Assembly: GCA_963812245.1 (NCBI GenBank)
Contig: CAWEUK010000003.1
Coordinates: forward strand, 558,001 to 622,000
Length of the DNA: 64,000 bases
Reading direction: 5' to 3'
Source of the DNA: Salsipaludibacter sp963812245
Lineage (GTDB): Bacteria; Actinomycetota; Nitriliruptoria; Nitriliruptorales; Nitriliruptoraceae
Under the pieces are notes generated by a model. It saw nothing but the letters and a program-made list of their open reading frames with translations. It was not told the DNA's origin and did no database searches. The translations under genes were made by a program, and so were the position numbers. Positions 35,828 to 42,812 of this stretch are shown here, in pieces (the stretch's first letter is position 1; every line of letters starts with the position of its first letter).

Positions 35828-36987
35828 GCCGGGTGCTGGCAGCGATGTCGGGTGGCGTGGACTCGGCCGTGGCGGCAGCGATGCTCGTGGAGGCCGGTCA
35901 CGAGGTGACCGGCGTGCACCTCAAGTTGGCGTCCGTTCCCGATGACCAGCAGGTCGTCGGCCACGGGTGCTGCACACTCGACGACGCTGCCGATGCCCGA
36001 CGTGCCGCGCAGGTGCTGGGCATCCCGTTCTACGTCTGGGACCTCGGTGAGGTGTTCGCACGGGAGGTGCAGGCGCCCTTCGCCGCCGACTATGCCGCCG
36101 GGACCACGCCCAACCCGTGCGTGACCTGCAACGAGAAGGTCAAGTACGCGTCACTGCTGGCGCGAGCCCGCGAGGTCGGCTTCGACGCGCTGGCCACTGG
36201 CCACCACGTTCGCCTGCGCACGCCTGCCGGAAACCCGGTGACGGAACCGGGCGGGCCCGCGCACCTGCATCGCGCCGTCGACGGCGCCAAGGACCAGTCC
36301 TACGTGCTGTGGATGGCCACACCTGACCAGCTGGCACATTCGCTGTTTCCCGTGGGGGAGGTGACCAAGGCCGAGGTGCGCCAGCGCGCCGAGCGGTTCG
36401 GGCTCCGCGTGGCATCCAAGCCGGACTCCTACGACGTCTGCTTCATCCCGGACGGCGACACCGCGGGCTACCTGGCTCGTCACCTGCCCGTCGTCGCGGG
36501 TGACATCGTCGACGTGTCGGGCGAGGTGCTGGGCCGCCACGACGGCATCTGGCACTACACGGTGGGGCAGCGCCGTGGCCTCGGACTGGACCACCACGAA
36601 CGACGCTTCGTCGTGGATGTCGATGCGACGACCAACCGTGTCCTGGTCGGGCCACGGGAGGCGTTGGCCGTGACCACCGTCGATGTCGCCGCGCCGTCGT
36701 GGACCACCGGGTCGTCACCGGATCCCACGCGAGGCGTGACGGTCCAGCTGCGTGCCCATGGCCGGCCGCTGCCCGGGCGGGTCGTTGCTGCCGGCGCCGT
36801 GGCCAGTGCAGCCGACACGGTGCCCACGTCTGCGGTCACGATCCTGCTCGATGAACCAGCCTTCGGCGTGGCGGTGGGCCAGTCGGCCGTCGTCCACGAC
36901 GGTGATCACTGCCTTGGCGGCGGTCGCATCACGGCCGTGTCGCGACCACACGCGGCGTCGGGCCCTGCCGTGGCGCTGTCGGTCTGA
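35824..36987 (+). CDS. mnmA: tRNA-specific 2-thiouridylase MnmA
   Basis: A 387-residue ATP-pyrophosphatase that thiolates U34 of certain tRNAs. The PP-loop AMSGGVDSAVAA is at about residues 7-18. The two catalytic cysteines are Cys99 in NPCVTCNEKVK and Cys206 in YDVCFIPDGD, and YTVGQRRGLGL is also conserved. It begins inside the cysteine desulfurase stop (ATGA), a coupling that pairs sulfur donor and acceptor. The C-terminal beta-barrel domain is complete. Confidence 0.95.
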   Translation: MSRVLAAMSGGVDSAVAAAMLVEAGHEVTGVHLKLASVPDDQQVVGHGCCTLDDAADARRAAQVLGIPFYVWDLGEVFAREVQAPFAADYAAGTTPNPCVTCNEKVKYASLLARAREVGFDALATGHHVRLRTPAGNPVTEPGGPAHLHRAVDGAKDQSYVLWMATPDQLAHSLFPVGEVTKAEVRQRAERFGLRVASKPDSYDVCFIPDGDTAGYLARHLPVVAGDIVDVSGEVLGRHDGIWHYTVGQRRGLGLDHHERRFVVDVDATTNRVLVGPREALAVTTVDVAAPSWTTGSSPDPTRGVTVQLRAHGRPLPGRVVAAGAVASAADTVPTSAVTILLDEPAFGVAVGQSAVVHDGDHCLGGGRITAVSRPHAASGPAVALSV

Positions 36988-37199
36988 CCGGTTGTCCACA
37001 GTGTTGCCGGCACCGCTTGTGCGCGCACCGAGCATCGTGCTAGGATTGCCCTCCATCCGGTGCGCGTTCACGCGGCCGGTTTTGGCGTCCCACGGCCGTC
37101 TGTCCCCGAGACCTGGACCTTCGTTGCGCATCCTCGCCTGACCGAATCCTGTCGATTCGATGACGTCCACCCTCGTGGATGTCGGTGAGGTGGTGTGCC

Positions 37200-38711
37200 A
37201 TGGCGGCATCACTCGTGTCCGCGCACCTGCGCGGCGTCCATTTTTCCCATTCCAGCGCGGTCGACGTCTTCACCGACGTCGACTGCGACATCGGACCCGG
37301 CCGACATGGGCTGGTCGGTGCCAACGGGGCGGGCAAGTCCACGTTGCTCGATCTCCTGGATGGATCACGTCGACCCGGTCGCGGCGCCGTGCAGGTGATT
37401 GCCCACGGCCCGGTCGTGCGCGTGCACCAGGATCCCGACGTCCGCAGCGACGACGTCGTTCGATTCGGTGACCGGTGGGACGGTGCGGCCGTGCGGCTCC
37501 GGCGGCGGCTGGGTCTCGACGTCGACGACCTGTGGCAGTGGGACACCCGCTCACCGGGTCGGCGCATGCAGTGGCGGGTGGCTGCGGCCCTGGCTGCGCG
37601 ACCCGACGTCCTGCTGCTCGACGAACCCACGAACCACCTCGACGCACGCGCACGGCGGGTGCTGGTCGCGACGCTGCGCGACGCCCCCATCCCGTTGGTC
37701 ATCCTGGTCAGCCACGATCGGTCGGTCCTGGACGACCTGACCGACACCACCCTGCGTGTCGTCGACGGTTCGATCCAGCAGTGGTCGGGTTCGTGGTCGC
37801 GGGCCAGGAGCGCATGGACGGCCGCTGAGGACGCCGAGCGCGCCGCCCACGACCTCGCCCGGCACCGGGCTGGCCGGGCACGTCGGCTCGCGGCCGACGC
37901 GAGGTCGAACCTGTCGGCCGTCGAGTCGGGAGCCGCCGCAACCAGGCGGCGCGCGGGTTCCGGGGATCCCGACTCGCGCAGCGCTGCAGCCAAGGCCCAT
38001 GCTGCCGATGCCGCGCGCAGTCTCGCCACAACGGTCAAGGCTCGTCGCAGCGCAGTCGGCCGCGCCGAACGAGCGGTGGAGGCGACCACGGTCCGTCGGC
38101 GGCGTGGCGGCCCCGTCATCGCGCGTGGGTCCCGGGCGGACGGCGACCTGCTTGCGCGGGTGCGCGCGCGCGAACTGCGTGCAGGCGACCATGTCGTGCT
38201 GCGCGACGTCGACCTGGCAGTGGCTCCCGGCGACCGCATCCGGGTCGCGGGCGCCAACGGCGTCGGCAAGTCCACCCTGGTGCAGGCACTGGTGGCGTCG
38301 CTGGACCGGGACCGGGTCGGCGTGCTGCCCCAGGACGCGGCGCTGGGGGCGACCGCTCGTGACCGCCTGCTCGGCACGGCGCAGCGCGCTCGCGTGATGG
38401 CCATCCTCGACCACCTGGGTGTGGACCCGGAGCGAGTCGCGACCAGTGCCTCGTTGTCGCCGGGTGAGGCCCGCAAGGTCAGGCTGGCAGGGCTGTTGGT
38501 GGTGCCGCGCCAGGTGCTCGTGCTCGACGAGCCGACCACCCACCTCGACATCGAGGCGATCAAGCGGCTCGAGGAGGCGCTGGCGGCCTACCAGGGTGCG
38601 CTGGTCCTGGTCACCCACGACGACGCGCTCGCAGCGGCCACGACGACCACCTGCTGGATGATCGAGAATGGGTGCGTGGAGCGCTTGCCTCCGAGGGGAG
38701 CATGCTGCTAG
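37200..38711 (+). CDS. ABC-F family ATPase (two nucleotide-binding domains, no membrane part)
   Basis: 503 residues with duplicated ABC cassettes. Domain 1: Walker A GANGAGKST (about 40-48) and Walker B VLLLDEPTNHLD. Domain 2: GANGVGKST and VLVLDEPTTHLD with signature LSPGEARK. The first signature is degenerate (SPGRRMQW instead of LSGGQ). The interdomain linker, about 90 residues, is Ala/Arg-rich. ABC-F proteins act on the ribosome (translation factors or antibiotic-resistance proteins); which applies cannot be read from sequence. ATG 37200 has GAGG upstream. Confidence 0.85.
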   Translation: MAASLVSAHLRGVHFSHSSAVDVFTDVDCDIGPGRHGLVGANGAGKSTLLDLLDGSRRPGRGAVQVIAHGPVVRVHQDPDVRSDDVVRFGDRWDGAAVRLRRRLGLDVDDLWQWDTRSPGRRMQWRVAAALAARPDVLLLDEPTNHLDARARRVLVATLRDAPIPLVILVSHDRSVLDDLTDTTLRVVDGSIQQWSGSWSRARSAWTAAEDAERAAHDLARHRAGRARRLAADARSNLSAVESGAAATRRRAGSGDPDSRSAAAKAHAADAARSLATTVKARRSAVGRAERAVEATTVRRRRGGPVIARGSRADGDLLARVRARELRAGDHVVLRDVDLAVAPGDRIRVAGANGVGKSTLVQALVASLDRDRVGVLPQDAALGATARDRLLGTAQRARVMAILDHLGVDPERVATSASLSPGEARKVRLAGLLVVPRQVLVLDEPTTHLDIEAIKRLEEALAAYQGALVLVTHDDALAAATTTTCWMIENGCVERLPPRGACC

Positions 38712-38720
38712 TCTGGTCAC

Positions 38721-38744
38721 ATGCCCGGCCCACCAGCCGGGCAT
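38721..38744 (+). terminator. Terminator after the ABC-F gene
   Basis: ATGCCCGGC and GCCGGGCAT form a perfect 9-bp stem with a CCACCA loop, followed by TTG. It begins 9 bp past the ABC-F stop. Confidence 0.75.
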
Positions 38745-38862
38745 TTGCGTGTCCGGACAGCGCGTGGACGGGCCAGGTCGAGCGAGCGTCCGACACGGCC
38801 AATCGGACCTGAAGCCGAAACAGGCCCCCAGGGGGCCGTCGGACGGCGTGGGGGAGTGCACC

Positions 38863-39342
38863 ATGGACGAGCTGGGACAAGTGGCAGAGGCGTTCGTGGC
38901 CATGGCCCACCGGATCGTGTGGGCAACTGCCGCCACCGTCGGGGTGGACGGGCGTCCACGCACCCGCATCCTGCACCCGATCTGGGAGTGGGACGGCGCC
39001 GCCCTGACGGGGTGGATCGCCACCAGTCCGCAGTCGCCCAAGCGCGCGGATCTCGATGCCAATCCGTCGATGTCCCTGACCTACTGGCACCCGGATCAGG
39101 ACACCTGCACCGTGGATGCCGACGTCGAGTGGGTGCTCGACGACCAGGGGCGCACCCAGGTGTGGAACCGGTTCGCCAACGGACCGGAGCCGGTTGGCTA
39201 CGACCCATCGATCATCGAACCGTGGACGAGTCCCACCGCGGCAGCCTTCGCGGGGCTGCGGCTGACACCTCGTCGCCTGCGCGTCATGCCCGGCAGCGTG
39301 CTGCTGACAGGTCAGGGCACAGTGCTGCACTGGCACGACTGA
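38863..39342 (+). CDS. Pyridoxamine-5'-phosphate-oxidase-like (split-barrel) protein
   Basis: A 159-residue FMN/F420-binding split-barrel protein. ATAATVGVDGRPRTRILHPIWEWDGAALTGWIATSPQSPKRADLDANP follows the PPOX pattern: strand, RPRTR phosphate-binding stretch, then a helix. Its C-terminal half resembles the PPOX-class family in which the last strands form a dimer. Cofactor and substrate are unknown. GGGGGAG lies seven bases before ATG 38863. It is the second PPOX-fold protein in the window (compare 13663). Confidence 0.72.
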   Translation: MDELGQVAEAFVAMAHRIVWATAATVGVDGRPRTRILHPIWEWDGAALTGWIATSPQSPKRADLDANPSMSLTYWHPDQDTCTVDADVEWVLDDQGRTQVWNRFANGPEPVGYDPSIIEPWTSPTAAAFAGLRLTPRRLRVMPGSVLLTGQGTVLHWHD

Positions 39343-39476
39343 GGACTGGCGAGCGGACCGACACCGGCGGCGCGGAGCGCCACCACCGCCAGGCCGGCGC
39401 CGGGTCGGGTCGGCACCATCGATGCCCTGGGTCGTAGCATCGTGTTCCCATCCATGCACCCTGCCACGAGGTCTCC

Positions 39477-41144
39477 ATGTCCGACACCACCGGATCCGAC
39501 GTCGCCCCGCCCACTGGCGATGCCGCGACCTCCCCCCTGGCAGCAGACCTGGCTGTGGGCTACGGATTCGAGGACGCGTCGATCGCCTTCGGGCGGCCGC
39601 TCTCCAGTGACCTCGAGTCGACGGTCAACACCGTCATGGTCAAGGCCCCGCTCATGTCGCTCAACAAGCACGGGCTGATCGCCGGGGCGACGGGAACCGG
39701 CAAGACGAAGTCGTTGCAGGTGATGGCCGAGGAGTTGTCCGCCGCTGGTGTGCCCGTGTTCCTGGCCGACCTCAAGGGCGACCTCACCGGGTTGGCGATC
39801 CCCTCGGGCGGGCATCCCAAGATCGACGAGCGCATGGATGGCATGGCGCTGCCGTGGGAGGCAGCCGCCTTTCCCGTGGAGATGCTGTCGATCACGGGGT
39901 CCATCGGCTCGGCCCTGCGCGTGCCGGTCTCTGAATTCGGGCCGTTGCTGCTGTCCCGGGTGATGGGGTGTTCCGAGACCCAGGAGTCGGTCCTGCAGGT
40001 GGTGTTCAAGTTCGCCGACGACCAGGGCCTGGCCCTGCTCGACCTCGTCGACCTGGTCGACGTGATCAAGTTCCTGACCAGCGATGCCGGCAGGGACGTC
40101 CAGGCCGAGTACGGCGGGATGGCGACGTCCACGCTCAACGTCCTGTTGCGCAAGGCGATGGAACTGGACACCCAGGGCGCCGAGCAGTTCTTCGGCGAAC
40201 CGACGTTCGACGTCGCCGACCTCATGCGCATTCGCGACGGCCGCGGGGTCATCTCGGTGATGAACCTCACCGACATGCAGGACCAGCCCAAGATCTTCTC
40301 GACGTTCATGATGTGGGTATTGGCCGAGCTCTACGAGACCGCACCCGAAGTCGGCGACCCGGACAAGCCGGTGCTGGCGTTCTTCTTCGACGAGGCCCAC
40401 CTGCTGTTCAACGATGCCTCGAAGTCGATGCTCGACGCGGTCGAACTGACCGTGCGCATGATCCGGTCCAAGGGCATCGGCGTGTTCTTCGTGACCCAGA
40501 ACCCCACCGACCTGCCCGACGGCGTGCTGGCCCAACTGGGAAACCGCGTCCAGCACGCGTTGCGCGCCTTCACGCCCAACGACAAGAAGGCCCTGCGCGA
40601 CACCGCCGACACGTTCCCCGAGACCGAGCACTACGACGTGCGCGCGACCCTCCAGGGGCTGGGGACGGGTGAGGCGCTGGTGACGGTGCTCGATCCCGAC
40701 GGGTCACCGACCCCCACCGTCGCGACGCGCATGGTCGCGCCCCGCTCGACGATGGACCCGGTGACCTCGGAGCAGGCCCAACAGGTCGCGGCCCAGGGAG
40801 ACCTGGGGGACAAGTACGCCCAGGAGGTGGACCGTGAATCGGCCCACGAGGTCCTGGCCGCGCGCCTGGCTGCGTCGTCGACAGCCGCGGTGGAGGAGGA
40901 CGAGGTCGCGGACGTCGACGCGGCCGAGCCGGTCGACACGACCGCCGACCAGGACCCGGGGGCAGGCACGGCGGGCGACGATGGCGACGATGACGGCGGG
41001 AAACGCCGCGGCTCGGGGCTGTCGGCGGGCAGTTGGGGGATGATCGAGGACATCGCTGCCGGTGTGACCCCGCATGGCAGGAAGGGCATGGTTCGCAGCG
41101 GCGTGAAGGTGCTGCGCAACTGGTTGGGAACTCGCGCCCGCTGA
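39477..41144 (+). CDS. HerA-like ATPase (DUF853/YjgR family)
   Basis: A 555-residue FtsK/HerA-superfamily ATPase. Walker A is GATGTGKTKS (about residues 70-79), Walker B is VLAFFFDEAHLLF, and a conserved sensor segment reads VFFVTQNPTDLPDGVLAQLGNR. The C-terminal 150 residues are acidic and low-complexity (EEDEVADVDAAEPVD, GDDGDDDGGKRR), followed by a short conserved end. The E. coli relative YjgR has no assigned role; hexameric DNA- or protein-translocating activity is inferred from the superfamily. No nuclease or other defence partner is adjacent. Confidence 0.85.
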   Translation: MSDTTGSDVAPPTGDAATSPLAADLAVGYGFEDASIAFGRPLSSDLESTVNTVMVKAPLMSLNKHGLIAGATGTGKTKSLQVMAEELSAAGVPVFLADLKGDLTGLAIPSGGHPKIDERMDGMALPWEAAAFPVEMLSITGSIGSALRVPVSEFGPLLLSRVMGCSETQESVLQVVFKFADDQGLALLDLVDLVDVIKFLTSDAGRDVQAEYGGMATSTLNVLLRKAMELDTQGAEQFFGEPTFDVADLMRIRDGRGVISVMNLTDMQDQPKIFSTFMMWVLAELYETAPEVGDPDKPVLAFFFDEAHLLFNDASKSMLDAVELTVRMIRSKGIGVFFVTQNPTDLPDGVLAQLGNRVQHALRAFTPNDKKALRDTADTFPETEHYDVRATLQGLGTGEALVTVLDPDGSPTPTVATRMVAPRSTMDPVTSEQAQQVAAQGDLGDKYAQEVDRESAHEVLAARLAASSTAAVEEDEVADVDAAEPVDTTADQDPGAGTAGDDGDDDGGKRRGSGLSAGSWGMIEDIAAGVTPHGRKGMVRSGVKVLRNWLGTRAR

Positions 41145-41380
41145 GGGCCTCGACGACGAGTCATCACGCGTCGCCGGACGCGCCAGCCGGGCGGTCCGCG
41201 CACCGGCAGTGTGACCGTGAGGCAGTCCCGACGCCGCCGGACCAGGCGAGTTTGGTGCCCGTTGCAGCGACCCCGTACCGTCGCGCCAGCCTGCTGTCCG
41301 AAGCTGCGCCCCGGCGCGGACCAGCCGGGCGTCCAGGCACCCGACCGGTCCGTGCCGGCCATCGATCGAGGCAACCACCC

Positions 41381-42214
41381 ATGACCGCAACCGTGTATGC
41401 ACTCGCGAACCAGAAGGGTGGCGTGGGCAAGACCACGTCCGCCCAGTCCATCGCGATCGCCCTGGCAGAACTGGGTCGCGCCGTGCTGGTGGTCGATGGC
41501 GATCCGCAGGGGTCGTTGACCTTCTCGCTGGGACTGGACCCCGACGGGATCGAACCAACCCTCAACGACGTCGTCGCGGGCCGCGCCACCATGGTGGACA
41601 CGGTGCTGCAGACCGAACAGGTCGACCTGGTTCCGGCCAACATCGACCTGGCCGGCGCCGAGATCACGTTGCTGTCGCGGACGGGTCGCGAGTACCTCAT
41701 GCGGGGGGAGTTGGCCGACCTCCTGGACTCATATGACGACATCCTGATCGACTGCTCGCCGTCATTGGGCGTGCTGACGATCAATGCCCTGACCGCGGCC
41801 GACGAGGTCATCATCCCCGTCCAGGCCGAGACGTTGTCGCACCGCGGCGTGTCACAACTGCTCGAGACCATCGACGACGTGCGCCGCCTCACGAACCGAT
41901 CGCTGCAGGTCAGGGGAGTGGTGGCCACGATGTTCGACGGGCGGACCCGGCATGCCCGTGAAGTGCTCACCGACCTCCTGGCACGCTACGAGCTGGAGTT
42001 GATCGGTGCGCCCGTGCGCAAGTCCGTGCGCTTCGCCGAGGCCCCGGCTGAGGGCGAGTCGGTCCTCACGGCACCCGGACGCAGCATTCCGGGGACGGCC
42101 GCGTACCGAACGATTGCACGGGAACTGGTGGGCGAACCGGTTTCCGACGAGTTGTGGGAACAGGCGCGGTGGACCCCCCAGGACCGCTCGGACATCCTCG
42201 GGACCGACGAATGA
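41381..42214 (+). CDS. ParA-family ATPase (orphan)
   Basis: A 277-residue ParA/Soj-type P-loop ATPase. The deviant Walker A is ANQKGGVGKTT (residues 9-19), and the Walker A' and B regions are VVDGDPQGSLT and ILIDCSPSLGVLT. ParA proteins form ATP-dependent gradients to position cargo. No ParB or parS site is seen nearby, and the next gene is a zinc-ribbon protein coupled by ATGA, so cargo may be other than the chromosome. ATG 41381 begins at MTATVYALAN; the frame is open farther upstream. Confidence 0.87.
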   Translation: MTATVYALANQKGGVGKTTSAQSIAIALAELGRAVLVVDGDPQGSLTFSLGLDPDGIEPTLNDVVAGRATMVDTVLQTEQVDLVPANIDLAGAEITLLSRTGREYLMRGELADLLDSYDDILIDCSPSLGVLTINALTAADEVIIPVQAETLSHRGVSQLLETIDDVRRLTNRSLQVRGVVATMFDGRTRHAREVLTDLLARYELELIGAPVRKSVRFAEAPAEGESVLTAPGRSIPGTAAYRTIARELVGEPVSDELWEQARWTPQDRSDILGTDE

Positions 42215-42546
42215 GTGAACGAGCCGGCACCAACGACGCCTTCGATCGGGCCGCCAAGGGGCGACCGCGCGGTCATGCCCGTGACGGCGGCGGCAAGGAG
42301 GCGTTGTTCTCGACCGCGCCTTCCTCGGCGCCGCCGCCGCCCGTCGAGGTGCACTGCCCGTCGTGTGAGGTGACCACCGGGTTGACGTCGATGTCGGACT
42401 GCCTGGTCCTGGCGCGACCGCCCTTCCTGTTCAATCCCTTCGGCCCGACGCTGTGGACGCGATGCCCCCACTGCGGCCGGCGAGGCTGGCTGGCACTGGA
42501 CCTGGGGCAGGGGTTGCGCGCACTGCTGGACCGGCCCACCTCCTGA
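42211..42546 (+). CDS. Zinc-ribbon protein coupled to parA
   Basis: A 111-residue protein with a Ser/Arg/Gly-rich N-terminal tail of about 45 residues, then a zinc-ribbon: CPSC near residue 50 and CPHC near residue 90, separated by MSDCLVLARPPFLFNPFGPTLW, and a C-terminal WLALDLGQGLRALL helix. The ATG overlaps the ParA stop by 4 bp, suggesting they act together. No named family is recognised. Confidence 0.65.
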   Translation: MSERAGTNDAFDRAAKGRPRGHARDGGGKEALFSTAPSSAPPPPVEVHCPSCEVTTGLTSMSDCLVLARPPFLFNPFGPTLWTRCPHCGRRGWLALDLGQGLRALLDRPTS

Positions 42547-42723
42547 CGAATGGGCACGCGTCCTCGATCCGGTGGGGACGAGGTGACCCTCCCTGCGCGG
42601 CGGCCGCACGGCATGCGTTGGAGAATGTGGTGGGACTGAGCGAGATGGCGTCAGGGACTGACGCGTGTTCGTCGAAGACGTTGCGAGGAGCGTGACAGGA
42701 CCCCCATCCTGTGCTCTAGTGGG

Positions 42724-42741
42724 ACTGCAGTCTCAGACTGC
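42724..42741 (+). promoter_or_regulatory. Palindromic candidate operator upstream of the secreted repeat protein
   Basis: ACTGCAGT (42724-42731) and GCAGTCT-C-AGACTGC (42727-42741) are overlapping perfect inverted repeats about 70-90 bp before ATG 42813, in an otherwise uninformative 266-bp gap. Position suggests an operator or early-transcript hairpin; no regulator is identified. Confidence 0.35.
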
Positions 42742-42812
42742 GGGGCAGTACCACGTACACGACGGGTCGCTGGGGGCGGCGGTCCAGTCGTCATGAAACT
42801 TGGGGAGTTCCG

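Noticed and set aside
39477..42546. HerA plus ParA as an anti-phage system or replication origin
   Set aside because: No nuclease, SIR2 or DUF4297 partner; no ParB, parS, dnaA or DnaA boxes seen.
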